This document shows, piece by piece, positions 9,789-21,514 of a DNA stretch of 64,000 bases. This stretch comes from Xenoacremonium recifei. Taxonomy: Eukaryota > Ascomycota > Sordariomycetes > Hypocreales > Nectriaceae. The translations under genes and the position numbers were made by a program. Below the pieces are notes generated by a model that saw only the letters and a list, made by a program, of their open reading frames with translations, was not told the DNA's origin and did not search any database. The stretch's first letter is position 1. Each line of letters starts with the position of its first letter. The stretch spans positions 62,001-126,000 of the forward strand of contig WOFQ01000034.1 of assembly GCA_012184525.1 (NCBI GenBank), given 5' to 3'.

Positions 9789-10335
9789 CGCGGAGGCGGC
9801 AAGGCTCCGAGACGCCCATGGATATGCCGTTGTGAGATGTTTGGGAGGATATGACGCGTGATTGGGTACAGGATTCGCTGTTTGACCTCTGTTGACGCGG
9901 TTGATAACGCAGAGGTGAATGATGAAGGCTCAGTACCGTGAATTCTGGAGTCACAAAGTGTATTAACTTTGACCCAAGGCTAAGCCGTGAAAGAAGCATT
10001 GACTACCATTTGCCATTACTGGATGAACAAAGGAGAATATAGAAGACTTTCGCTCAAAACAAATAATCTAGTACCAAAAATATCCTTGTAAATCTAGACT
10101 AGTCTTTCAGAGACAGGAGAGGGCCTCAATTCTCGATATATCGATTGCTCATGAATCTCATTTTCACGGTATAGGGTAAGTCGGCGTGATCGTAACTTTT
10201 CTCGGTGAGAACGGCGAGATTTCCGTCACGTGGGGCATTTGAGTTGGAGATGATGGGCGAGGCTTTACGCGGGGTCATTCCAACACGAAAATGTGTCTCT
10301 TTCGCGCATTGATGAAGCAAGGGTAGCATTGAAAG
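9789..10335. other. divergent promoter region, no gene seen
   Basis: A head-to-head intergenic region between the YdeI-like gene and the Zn2Cys6 regulator. Short frames only; no motif I would name. Confidence 0.4.
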
Positions 10336-12513
10336 ATGCCCGTTGCGAAGAGACCATGTCTCCAGTGCAAAGGTGAGCAGATTCAAGGATACAGAGAGAC
10401 GCGATTTGGTTGCTGACTGACGTCGCAGAGAAACATGTCAAGTGTAAGACTCCCACGCCTCCCGATGCTCAAATATCCAAAGACAGAAAACTTGCGTATT
10501 TCATTCAAACATAAACAGAACTAATTTATGTAGGCGACGAGCAAAAGCCCAAATGTGGCAGATGCCGGGCCAAAAACCTCTCTTGTGCACGGCCAGCTCG
10601 GAAGACAGTGTTTCGAAACTCAGGCACTGGGAGCTTTCATCCTGACCAGAGATGGGTGGATAGCGAGATAAAAGATCGTCAGTTACCCATCTACAACTTC
10701 AAATATTTTGATGACAGAATCCATACGAAGAGGCTGACAGACCAAGTGTCCATGGACTCACAGAGTTTCCAGACGGGAGTACAGCCAGGCGACACCATCT
10801 CGTCGGATTTCCAGGGATTGGGGGCAGTACCGTCGCCTCCAACGGCTAGTAACGGTGCACAGTATGCCCATCAGCACAATTCACGGAGCCCTCAACTCTA
10901 CAATCAACAGGGATCACCGCGTGCTACCGTTGATCCTCGATATGCCAGCCGCGCTCGAGATCCGAAGAAGCAAACACGCGATGGACATACCCACCTCGAG
11001 AATACATTCCAGCCGTATCTCCCAACAAACGCTGCCGGATCGTTTGCTTCGGGCCAGCAATCGAGGAGCCCCGGCTCCCCCGGTGAGCCGCGTCCACCAT
11101 ATCTGAGACAGTCTGCAGCGGAACGGACGGGAAGAAACTCCCCGCAGTTCCCATTGAAGGATCCCCAGGAAGCTTGCCTCTTCAGATATTTTGTAGAGGA
11201 GTTGTCACACTGGGTATGGCTTCTGCCTCACCTCCTGGACAGCTGCTGACGAGTCCTTAGTTTGACCTCTGTGATGACCGCCGCCATTTTCAGCTGATGG
11301 TCCCGATCCGGGCTCGCCAGCATGCACCACTCCTCTACTCCATCTTTGCACTTGCAGCCCGCCACCTAACTCGTATCCCCAAATATCAGACGCCACGTGG
11401 GATTCTGTACCAAGGCCAACTGCTGCCGAGTCTCACGGAGCACGATGCAGTAGAGTACATGCTCAAGTGCATCCCTGCCCTGCGCGAGTTCCACACCATT
11501 CAAGACGATGAGAGCCTTGAGAGTATCGTCGCCACGGCCGTAATCCTCCGGCAGCTCGAGGAGATTGACGATGATGAAGACGATCGGCCTGGTCGTCATA
11601 GCATGGCTGGAGAAAGTCAAGAACGGTCTGGACCGAGCGAACAGGTTAACTTCCTGGCCATTATCGACGCCGTGCTGCGAAGTCCGCCATCCCAGTCCCT
11701 GTTCGGGCGTCGAAGCTTGATCCAAGCTGCATACTGGATGGGCGTTCGCCAGGAGATCTATCACTCCTTCACCCGGAGGCAGCCTCCGCAGATGGAGCTG
11801 GACCCTGTGTACAGCCACGGGGCATCCAAAGCAAACAAAATTGTCATCCACACGGCCCAGGTCGCGAAGTGGCGCTGGGCCGATGGGTCAGAGCAAGAAT
11901 GGCGTAAGTGAGACCGGTCCAGATCGTGCGATGATGACGGTGTTGTTGGGCTTAGGGGCTTGGAGATTTGAGACCTGACCGTTATGCAGAGCGCCTACAG
12001 AAGCAGGGAGAGCAACTTGAGAGAGACGCTCTTCGGGAGTTTCAGCCATTCTTCAGTCGTCCCGCAGACAGGTCTAGCGGGGAGATATTCCCTACGATCT
12101 GGTATAGCTCGGCCTTGGAAGTCACGAGTGCGCAGCTGTCCATCATCGCGAAGATGGTCCTGATGGCCGAGAACCCATACCTGCGGTAAGTGAGACCTGC
12201 AGGCCTCTCACCATGCTTGCAGCACGTGGTTTATTGTGGCTGGCTGACGTTCCTGGCCAGGACCCAACCAACAAGCCGGGCACAGTGGAGGGAGATTGAG
12301 AACGAGGTACGGCGGCTGCTGCTGGACCTCTGCGGCATTTGCATCTGCCATCCGGCGTGCCCTCCAGCCCTGGTTCACGCTGCCTTCGGGCTGGAGCTCT
12401 ACGGGGACTTCTTCACGGACCAGTACGAGCGTGACGCACTGAGAGGCGTCGTGGACAGGCTACGAGAAGCGCGTGCCTGGCCAGTCAAGAAGTTGTCCGA
12501 CATGTTTCGGTAG
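10336..12513 (+). CDS. Zn2Cys6 binuclear cluster transcription factor
   Basis: Six exons: 10336-10372, 10429-10443, 10534-11213, 11261-11903, 11990-12185 and 12261-12513, giving 607 residues. Joining the first three gives CLQCKEKHVKC, DEQKPKC, GRC and RAKNLSC, the complete C-X2-C-X6-C-X6-C-X2-C-X6-C zinc cluster at residues 8-34. Exon 2 is only 15 nt and codes for five residues inside the cluster. The later part (HAPLLYSIFALAARHLTR, then NFLAIIDAVLRSPPSQS) fits the fungal transcription-factor middle region used for effector sensing. Such proteins bind CGG-type half sites as monomers or dimers. Between cluster and middle region lie about 200 Ser/Pro/Gln-rich residues. The target is unknown; no metabolic gene lies next to it. 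Confidence 0.88.
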
Positions 12514-15500
12514 CCAATGAGCAGCAGGGGACAGAGATTTTCGTCGGTTGTTGGTTGGTTGTCCAATCTCTCGATCGCATGCAACGTCACGAATCGGGAA
12601 TCCCTGGCCCTTTAGCTGCAGGCAGAGCTTGCGAGCTGAAAATCCTCTCCTCCCCTCATCCCTGAGTACCAGACGGGCGGGAAATGACCGATCTCTTCCC
12701 TGCACTCACCTTGCAAGGGATCGCATAATGGTGGTAATTTGAGATCTGGTACCGTAACCGAGCGAGAAAATTCACGTTGAAGGAGGAGGCCTTGCAAACC
12801 TTTCAGGGAACAGTGACGCTTTTCATCGATCTGCGGTTGCAATTTGCTAGGGGCCTAGTCGCGGGAGCCCTCGGCAGATGTCGATCTCCCCACACCCAAT
12901 CTCCGATAACTTTCGGGATGAGATCTCTGCGACTGTTTGAGGTGCATTTGAGAGTCTCATCGTCAAAAGACAAAGAGGATCATGAGAATGACATACGGAG
13001 ATTTACGGTAATGATTCCGGCGGTGGAATATGTAAAACAGAGCAACTCAAAGAGTCTCAATTTGCCTTGTTGCTGTTTCTGAGTTTTAACTCTGGCCTCT
13101 GTGCTGGATGCTTACGAAGGATTCCTAGCGCTTCAATGGTGTGTGATTTGATGTGATCAAGTTGTCAAGGCACTTATTTCCGCTTCTCATGAAAAGTCAC
13201 AGAGACAAACGCCAAGTTGACCCGGCAGTTGTTCAACAAAGACTAAATTGAATATTTGGTGATAGTTGATGCCTACCGTATACTAAGACTTTGGTCTAGC
13301 CACCGTCGTGAGGAACCAAACTGGGGTTGCGGACTACCGGCAGTTGCCAGCGTGGGGAATACCCTGACTTAAGATAGTCGATTCGATCTAGTTGATGATT
13401 TCACGAACTCCTCGATAGACATATGTGCTCACTTGGCAAAGGCCCGAACAGAATCCCATGTGAGATAGTCGAGGTGAGAACTATTGACGGTGGATGATTA
13501 CGATCTTCTCTCCACCTGACCCAGAGAGCTGGTTGACAGCTTTGCCCCACGCGAGGGTGAAGTCATTCTGCAAATGATTACTGATTCAGAAGAGAAGGAT
13601 CTGGCCAGACTCACCGTTATCGGCTTGTCACACGGTCATTTGCTTGGTTGTCACGAGGGAGAATATGGCACGACTTTACGGAGTACGTTCTGTCAGGACC
13701 CTGATGTTTGGTAGAGGAAGCTAGTCAGTCATTACAGGCCGCTCAGGACCCTCGACCACGAGGAGACCCGCGTTTCCGTGCAAGACAACAGCGGAACAGA
13801 TTCTCTGGGGGCGGGGGTTGCGATGGCTGGCGGGAGCCAACATTCCGAGACACAGTTGCTCTGGTGTGGCGGCTGTACCCGCCTGACAAGAACTGAGCGC
13901 AAGAAACTGTTCTTCGTTGCCATGCGAGGCCGTTAACTGTGGCTGGCTGCAGGGAGAGAATAGTAGGCCTCGATCAGCAGTTGTGGCGGCAGTTGTGGTT
14001 AAGGCGGCGTGGGTGCTCATCCACAGGGGTAACGGGCCTTGCGGAGACAGCCCCGTCGGAAGAGATTGATCAATAATGACAGCACCTAGACGAGCTGATG
14101 ATCCTCGATCATTGCAACCGAGGGCACGCACTTACAGGACCAGATCGACTGCGACGCAGCAAATCTGTTGGGCCTGCCGCAGCAATGCTCCCTGGAGAGC
14201 TGGAACGCGGATCAGAGTCCGCCCACACCGGCCAACGGGATCCAGGAACAAGCAAACCTAATGCACAGTTTGCTCATCCACCGCTGTGATTGCATTCAGG
14301 ATGCAGCCGCTAAAAGTGCTCGCTACCACACTCACTGACTCCGGCTCCCCGCGCAGCCTGCCAGCGAACCTCCCCCTCGCAGACGGCAGAGGGATCTTCA
14401 GCGCCAGTGAGCTTGGCTATAGCGGCTGGCTTTTCGATGTGTGGAAAAGCAAACAGGATGTCAATCGGACTGGCCGCCTAGAGGGAGCCTGAGGCTGCTG
14501 ACTAGAGAGCAGAACTAGTATAGCAGAACCGCCATAGCTCCCAGCCCGGCGAAGGAACCTTCCGCTGCCTGTGTCAGTGCGGGAGCGGGTTAAGAGAGGA
14601 GACGAACTCAATGACATCCGCGCTCAAACGGACCCTGGCAAGCCCTGGAGACTGGGGAAGTTTCCGCAGTCCAGACCCATCTCAGCCAGCCAAGGGAGTG
14701 AGGATGGGAAAACCTTTTGCTCTCTCCACCACGCATGACAAGCTACGTAAAGCCTTCGCTGGGAACGAAGCAAAAGCACGTCAGTGCCATTTCTCAGGTT
14801 CTGACGTGGTCTCGGCGGATTTCCAGCGGGAAGCAAAAGACACTATCGTACGGCTGGGACGGTGATGTGCTGTGAGGCCCCCGACATTAGGCAAGGATCA
14901 GCACCCACGGGGACAGCCAAAAGAAACGACAAACCGCAATCACATTGACTGGTCAAGAGCCATGGCTTTTTCCGCAAAACCTGATAAGACCATGTGCACT
15001 AACGTACCGCAGCACGCGGCCCAGCTGGCCAACACGGCAGAGAGAAGCGCCGTGGTAACGCCCAGGAGCAAAAAAGCAAAAAAGCAACGACTCGAGCCAA
15101 AGTGCTGCCGCCCTGCGTCCGCTGTGGCTGATAGAGTTTGGGCACAATCTCACCCGGATCCAGCTGAAGGCCTCCGATTCGCCCATCTGCGCGGCCTGGG
15201 CGATGATCCCGAGCTGTGACTCGCCAGCAGACGGCCAGTTGGTTGCTGGGGGGAGCCAGAGAGAGCTTTTGCTGTCGATCCCTGGACGGAAAGGCCTCAG
15301 CTGCCCGCGTCCCCTTGCAGTGCTCGACTTCGCAGCCAAGCACGACGATCAGTATCTGTGCCGTCTGGACTATTGAGCGATGGCAGCTCTGCATCCCTGT
15401 CCCGTCTTCTGTCAAAGTGCCGACATGGGCCCTTGTCAGTGATCACAGAGCCTTGAGAGCAAACTTCAGAGCACCGCTCGGACGGCCATGACCCGTGCTT

Positions 15501-15976
15501 GCGGGATGACATGTCGGATCGGCAAGATTAAGCCCAGCTCTAGCATGAAACAGGCTAAGATCATCGGGATCGGGAGTGCGGCCAGCCCCCCCAGAGGCCC
15601 CCCCTTCAAGCGATTCAAGCTCCAGGAAGTCAATGTGATGAGAGAACGACGAAACCCCACAGCTTTTGTCCAAGAGCCAGGGGGGTTTCGTTCGTTGCCG
15701 GGATTTCTTGATGGCTTTTTGGTGATGGTGGACCTGGGCCTGGGTTCCCCTTGCGTTGCTCTTCTTTTCTCTTTCGGTTCCTCTCGCAAGCTCTCACGAA
15801 CACCAGCCGTCCGATGTGCACATAATAAGGCCCGTCTCCGCATGTCGACTTGATGTCACGGAGAGCAGAAGCATTCCCTTATCCCACGTTCCTTACTATT
15901 CTCTTACTATTGCTACTGCTGCCCTCTTGTCTCTGTCTACCCTTCGACTGTCCACTCGCTCTCGCCCTCGATCACA
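12514..15976. other. 3.46-kb stretch without a supportable gene
   Basis: I find no frame that reads like a known family and no convincing spliced gene. The part 13.7-15.7 kb is fairly GC-rich with many overlapping short frames in several phases, which is expected by chance at that composition. The last 300 bases before 15977 are CT-rich (CTTACTATT repeats), so at least the end is probably promoter and 5' UTR of the RGS gene. Long upstream regions of this kind are usual for signalling genes. A non-coding transcript or eroded element cannot be excluded. Confidence 0.4.
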
Positions 15977-17858
15977 ATGGGTTCAGAACTAGGAGTGACG
16001 GCGGACACCAAGCCCGTGGCCCGTATGGGTGCCCTGGGTATCTGGTGGCTCACATGGACTGCTGTCTGGACACTGGCTGTTGCCGGTGGAATGCTGTACC
16101 TGTACCAGCGCCGGCACATGCCCATCCTGAGGATCCGCGGTTTGCCGCTGTCGTTTGGCGCCGTGATACTCATGCACATGTACTGGGGCGCCGTCCAGGG
16201 CGGTTACTGCTATGGCGCTTTGATGGCCGAGATCTACGAGTTCTGGATCATGAGCATCTGGTTTCCCTTCGGCTTCGCCCTCTTCCATGCCTCCAACAGC
16301 CGATTCCTCCACATCGCCAAGCTGCAGAAGGAACACTTCGCTTCCGAAAAGGTCAGGCCGTTCAAGGCTGAGCGCCCCAAGCCTAAGGGCATCTGGGGAC
16401 GCTTCCGCAGCATGGAATACACCAACCGAATGCTGCTGCTCGTTGCTTTGGGCATGGCCTTCCAGGTATGATACCTCGACATATTCTCACTAGTTATTAT
16501 TCTGACAAGTATGACAGCTCTTCGTGACCATGTTCATGTTCCTCGTCTCGCGCAAATTCCACCCGTCATTTGGCATTCCCGGCACCGAGACTACTGGTAC
16601 GGCGATGGAGCAGAAGACCCAGCAGGGACGCGGTTGGGAATGGTGAGTCTATATCGGCCCGTCTTCTGCGACAGCTATACTTACAGTGACGAAGGTGGCC
16701 ATCAGTATTCTGGCAGTTCTTCTGGGCTTGGATTGTAGCTCCTGTCATTCTATGGAAGTCCCGTAACATCCACGACACTCAGGGATGGCGCATTCAGACC
16801 ATCGGATGCTGTCTTTCTAGTCTGCACGCCACCCCTATGTGGTTGATCGCCCTTTATGTTCCTGGCATGGAACCCGTCAATGCCGTGTGGATTCCTCCGC
16901 AGTGGTAAGTTTAAGGCATCCCCTCTCGCCGAGTATCGACAACTCCTAACATGATACTTTCAGGATTGCCATCTCTATCATGATGATTGAGATCTTCACC
17001 ATCTTCCTGCCCTGCTGGGAAGCCTACAAGCACCAGTCGCTTCGACAGGAGACTCTCGACTCTATCGCTCAGTGGGAGTCTAACGCAAAGGCTCTCGGAA
17101 AGGGTGGTGCCCGCTCCGTCAACACCGGCTCGACCACCATGGCTGGCTCTGTCCTGTCCTCATGGAGTAAGGAATCCAAGAGCTCCGGAGAGAGTATCCT
17201 CACTATGGGAGCTCTTGAGTATGTTCTCGAGCGCAACCCCGAGCCCCTTCAGCAGTTCTCTGCCCTTCGTGACTTCTCTGGCGAGAACATCGCCTTCCTA
17301 CGAAGCGTTGCCGAGTGGAAATCGTCACTGCCTGCCTCTGCCCGCGACCCCACCACTTCCAAGGACGAGGGCACGCAAGAGCTTGTCCGCGAACGATTCA
17401 ACAGTGCCCTCCGCATCTACACCAACTTCATCAGCTCTCGTGACGCCGAGTTCCAGGTCAACCTGTCCTCGCATGACCTGAAGAAGCTCGAGAACATCTT
17501 CGAAACCTCAGCACGTATCCTCTACGGTGAGAAGCGAGAAGTCGACCCCGCTACTCCCTTCGATGCCTTCTTGGCCCCTAAGCCCAAGTCTTCCGGTGCT
17601 TCTATCACCGGATCTGAGAAGGGTATTGTGACGGCTATCTCTATGGATTCAATGGACAACATCGGCGACAAGGCTCTGTACTGGGGCGACATTCCCTCAG
17701 ACTTTGACGAGACTGTCTTCGATGATGCGGAATCGAGCATCAAGTACCTCGTCTTGACCAACACTTGGCCGAAGTTTGTCAAGGACAGGCGCTGCTCTCT
17801 TGACTCTGCTGAGAGCATGGAGTCAGGGAATGCCATCCCCACCGCTGTGGCTCGGTAG
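15977..17858 (+). CDS. seven-TM protein with C-terminal RGS domain
   Basis: Four exons, 15977-16465, 16518-16642, 16695-16904 and 16964-17858, encode 572 residues. The splice into exon 3 restores EWWPSVFWQFFWAW, which supports it over a nearby acceptor that leads to a stop. The first about 300 residues hold seven hydrophobic helices, beginning IWWLTWTAVWTLAVAGGMLYLY and ending WIAISIMMIEIFTIFLPCW. After a Ser-rich linker, residues about 355-490 (LEYVLERNPEPLQQF, FSGENIAFLRSVAEWK, YTNFISSRDAEFQVNLS) form an RGS domain, which speeds GTP hydrolysis on G-alpha subunits. This layout matches the fungal GprK/Rgs7-like class, where a receptor-like part and its own GAP are fused in the plasma or endosomal membrane. 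The ligand is unknown. Confidence 0.9.
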
Positions 17859-18223
17859 ATACGTGAATTGGGATATGCTTGGAGTTTGGATGGATGCTTG
17901 GGGAAATACCTTTTTCTTTATACCTGATGTGTAATTCATGTAATGACGATTACTTTTCACAGATTGAATATATCCACCATGATACGACTTTTGTTTCTTC
18001 ACCCGTGACCTTCCGCTCATACATCTCCCATTGTTACTCTTTAAGAGGTACGAGTCATTGTGCAATTTACGTATTTTATCAAGGTATCAAAGAATTTCCA
18101 TCTATCATCTATGGTGTATCAAATGCAAAGTCTATCGTGCAAACAGTGAAAGAAGATGGCCCCTAAACGCTCCCCACTCTAAGCATACAATCGTACAATC
18201 AATCAGTCTCTTCTCAGTCTTAT
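17859..18223. other. tail-to-tail intergenic region
   Basis: AT-rich 3' flanks of the RGS gene and of the reverse-strand Gly-rich gene. Nothing further is seen. Confidence 0.4.
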
Positions 18224-18832
18224 TTAACAGCAACCACCGCCAGAGTCACCGCCACCACCGCCACCACTGTCACCACCTCCAGATGATCCGCCACCACCGC
18301 TGCTGCTGCTGTCACAACCTCCAGAATATCCGCCACCACCCCCGCCGCTTGAATGATGAGAATAACTGGGAGTGGAGTCGTAACTTGGAGTGTAGTTGTA
18401 GCTTGAAGTATATGTGTATGAGCTGCTTCCACCCGTCGAGCTGTAGCCTCGGCTAGACTGTGGCTTATAAGTTGTCTTTGGAGGCGTCTTCTTCTGGCTG
18501 GGTCGAGACCCGCCACCGGAGTAGGTGGGTTGCCGCGCCTGTTGCGTGGTGGTCTTGGGCTTCTGCGCTGCTGGCTTCGGCTTCGGCTTCGATGGAATTG
18601 TCTCCCAGTCCGATTCATTAGACTCCGGCTTCTCAGCTACAGGCTGGAGCGGAGCGGTATCCGAGTTTGATGTAACGGACCCTGGCTTTTCTGTGACCGG
18701 CTTTGGCACTGTGGCCACAGGCTCAGGCTTTGGAGTTAAGTTGATGATTGGTCGTGGCTGGGCCATCGGTGGCTCAACGCGGGCTTTCTTAGACTTGAAA
18801 GGCCAACACATGTTGGGCAACTGAGCAGACAA
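18224..18832 (-). CDS. low-complexity Gly-rich protein with Cys-Cys C-terminus
   Basis: A single 202-residue frame that I do not recognise by family. The N-terminus MSAQLPNMCWPFKSKK is followed by a Pro/Lys/Ser-rich half with repeated KPKP and PxxEKP pieces. A Ser/Tyr segment (SSYTYTSSYNYTPSYDSTPSYS) comes next, then a tail of about 50 residues almost purely Gly and Ser that ends GGGCC. If translation starts at the second ATG (18811) the protein begins MCWPF, putting a Cys at position 2. Cys near both ends could be lipid-modified (palmitoyl, or geranylgeranyl on a terminal CC); this is inference. Such proteins are often disordered. A TATA-like box lies 117 bp upstream. Confidence 0.65.
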   Translation of the reverse strand: MSAQLPNMCWPFKSKKARVEPPMAQPRPIINLTPKPEPVATVPKPVTEKPGSVTSNSDTAPLQPVAEKPESNESDWETIPSKPKPKPAAQKPKTTTQQARQPTYSGGGSRPSQKKTPPKTTYKPQSSRGYSSTGGSSSYTYTSSYNYTPSYDSTPSYSHHSSGGGGGGYSGGCDSSSSGGGGSSGGGDSGGGGGGDSGGGCC

Positions 18833-18948
18833 AAAGGCCGCGTAGAGATGATTGGATTTTGTTGAGAGTCGAGAGTTGATTGGGGGTTTCTGTGCGATTT
18901 GTAGTGTCGTTGTGAGAGAGTTGAATCGCTTCTGGAGTTGAGACTCTG

Positions 18949-18954
18949 TTTATA
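18949..18954 (-). promoter_or_regulatory. TATA-like box of the Gly-rich gene
   Basis: The reverse strand reads TATAAA, 117 bp before the ATG at 18832, a reasonable distance for a fungal promoter. The evidence is sequence only. Confidence 0.4.
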
Positions 18955-20715
18955 TGTTCATCATGAAGATGCCTAGGTGGACCGATGACAGCGTTCGCCG
19001 AGGCTGTTCAGCCCCGAGAGAGCCTAATGGCGCTAGAAAGCCTTCTGGAAATCAGAGCGAAGCGATCTGCCATCACTGAATATGGGGCTAGGCGCCCGAG
19101 TGAGGTGCCTAGTCAGGCATATCCGGGCTCAGCCTCTTCAGCCGCACCCAGCGCCCGCTATCGCGGTGGAGAAGACACCCGTCACGCTCTTGGACACACC
19201 ATGTCCAGAAACCGGGAATTGAACAATCCACGTGCTCCTTGTGTTTGTGTACTGGAAGAAAGAATTGCCTCATTTGTGTTTGCCGACGAATCAGCCCGGA
19301 GTGATTGATCTTCGGAGAGACCGGTTCGGAGGCTTCCGCATTGTATAGTATGTTAGCGGGTCTACCAGAATCTGGAGGCAGGGCAACACGTCACGCAGGT
19401 TCAGCTCGGTGTCTGTGCTTCATTGGCCATAACACAAGATCTGCCTAGAAGAAGAAACCATCCTCAGATTATTGGATTGACCATCGTCTTAGTTGGTAAC
19501 TGATGTCTTCCCGGGACCGCCGATAGGTCGGTAATGGACATCTCGTTTTGGAGAATGGTGCTATAGGGACAACTGATCAGGGCATATTTAGGGAGAGAAC
19601 TGACAGTATTCCGCGTCTCATCTTTCGGGCCAGCAACTCTCGCTTCATGCTGCTTAGCCCCAGAGAGGAGAGTCGTAGAAATTGGTTCGGATTTATTTGG
19701 GCGGAAGAACCGAACGCCTTCCGGAATTCCCGTGAGAAGGCTTCTGCTGGCCGAATCTGCCTTATGACGACTCCCCCAAAGCCCCATCAACTAGTGAGCC
19801 AAACACATGGGCCCTCTGATACGTTCACAAGCGTCATTGGAAACCTATCTTGAGCAAACCGACATCCCGCATATCAAACGCGGAAAGAGCGGAAGCCTTT
19901 CAATCCAATGGAGACTGATTATCAGTACCCTAGTAACGGCATTTTAACTAGCTTCAATATGGGGAAGTCTTTTCATCACCCTCGGTTTAGTCAACTTGAC
20001 CTGAGATGCCAAAGTGTTCGGGTTACAGGCAATAAAAGTTCTAAAACTCTTTACCTGGTTTGGTCCGATATGGTTCAAGTCTTTGGGGACTCTGGGTCCC
20101 CATAGAGATAGGTGAGGTACTTGAGAGTGTCGAAGCCGGGATTGATACCCAAGGAGTGCTTTCTGGAGATCTCTTGATTACTGCCGCAGTCCTTAAATAG
20201 CTGTTGGGAAGCGGAATGTTTTGGCGCTGGAGGATCAAAATAAGACTTTTGTTAAGTATGAATTTAGATTGCGCCCTATAAACATTTTGCATAAGATTCC
20301 AAGTACTGCACTCAAAGTCCTTTACTTGCAAGGATGTCTCCCTAATTCAACCGTTTTCTGGGTCTCTCGCAAGACTCGCAAGACGCGAACTAATGTGCGA
20401 CAACATATTTTCTATAGCTTGAGGCATATACATCATATAATAATAAATTTTTGTGACTCATCATTTGACGTAGTAATTATTACATATACATGAAAGTGCC
20501 ATTGCCAGATACCGGGATTTTCTTTTAGCCATGACCCCTTTTCCATCCATATTCATATGTCGCTGAACCCCTGGCTATCAGGGATACTTTGGATCGACCA
20601 GACGAGGTACGGTGTAGTCCAAAGATGAAGAAAATTGCCCACCCCGAAGAGTTCTTTTTTCCATCATTTCCTTCTCATGTACGCGTCCTTCCCAAGAACA
20701 TCTTATTTGAAGCTT
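18955..20715. other. 1.8-kb intergenic region, no gene seen
   Basis: Upstream of the Gly-rich gene and downstream of the DUF1304 gene. The part 19.9-20.5 kb is AT-rich. Frames up to about 108 codons occur but show no family pattern. Confidence 0.4.
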
Positions 20716-21081
20716 CTACAGGCCCAGGAGCACCAGCGCAATAGAGATAGCAGCGGGCACAGCCTGGATGTAAAGAATGCGAGGTCCAACAGTCAGCCCA
20801 CCGTAAGTTCCAGCAACAAGAACGCAGCCGAGGAAGAAGAGCTTGATTTGCGTCGCAAACTCCGGGACTGGGTGCATGACCGCCCAGGCAAGACCGGCAG
20901 CTAGGAAGCCATTATATAGGCCTTGATTCGCTGCTAGGACCTTGCTCTGCTCCGCAAATTCTGCGGTGAGCTTGAACGACTTGCGCCCCTTTGGTGTTGT
21001 CCACAGGAACATCTCGAGGTACAGGATGTAGACATGGAGGACCGAAATGAGGGCGGTCGCTGAAGAGCTGATGATAGCCAT
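20716..21081 (-). CDS. DUF1304 small membrane protein
   Basis: A reverse-strand frame of 121 residues when started at the ATG at 21081 (MAIISSSATALISVLHVYI). The frame is open for 36 more codons upstream, but those residues do not resemble the family. The segment HVYILYLEMFLWTTPKGRKSFKL is the DUF1304 signature, followed by QGLYNGFLAAGLAW and two more helices (LFFLGCVLVAGTYGGLTVG and AVPAAISIALVLLGL). The family consists of four-helix membrane proteins, mostly bacterial, with unknown function. Length and helix number match the family norm of about 118-125 residues. Transfer from bacteria is possible and would explain the lack of introns. Confidence 0.85.
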   Translation of the reverse strand: MAIISSSATALISVLHVYILYLEMFLWTTPKGRKSFKLTAEFAEQSKVLAANQGLYNGFLAAGLAWAVMHPVPEFATQIKLFFLGCVLVAGTYGGLTVGPRILYIQAVPAAISIALVLLGL

Positions 21082-21514
21082 GGCTGAGATGGAGAGGCTA
21101 AAGACGATAGCTGGGCGAAGATTTGACGGATGCAAAATAAGGATACTTGAGACTCTATGTCGTTGAAATTGTGACGGCGTCGGCAACAATTTGTGAGGAT
21201 GAGGCTTGAGAAATTGAAGCTTAAAAAGGACGCGGGGTCGTCAGTATTAAAATCTTACGTTTTCGGACTAGGACCTTAAAATGGCGATGCCTTCGGCGAA
21301 GCCGATGCCAATGCCTCGGCGCAATCCAGTAGTCGTCCCGCCAACGAATCCTTCGACGTAGCATTGAACATCACGATAGACTTCTTAGTTGGTACATTAC
21401 CAAGCTGTTGGAATTAGATTTATTGTAAAAAAAAAAAACGATTGAATGGTCCCCCAGAACGCCTTGCGTTGGTATCAAGTTATTGCCCTCTCTTTAAAAA
21501 AACATGCCGCGCTT
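21082..21514. other. short intergenic region with A-tract
   Basis: Promoter side of the DUF1304 gene and 3' side of the MFS gene, both reverse strand. It contains a 12-13 nt A run near 21426. Nothing else is seen. Confidence 0.35.

Noticed and set aside
13700..15850. Many overlapping frames of 60-138 codons in the GC-rich gap
   Set aside because: None has a family motif, they occupy several phases at once, and no splice pairs join them into a sensible protein.
16681..16740. Acceptor at CATCAG for exon 3 of the RGS protein
   Set aside because: It leads to a stop within 20 codons; the acceptor ten bases upstream restores EWWPSVFWQ and keeps the frame.
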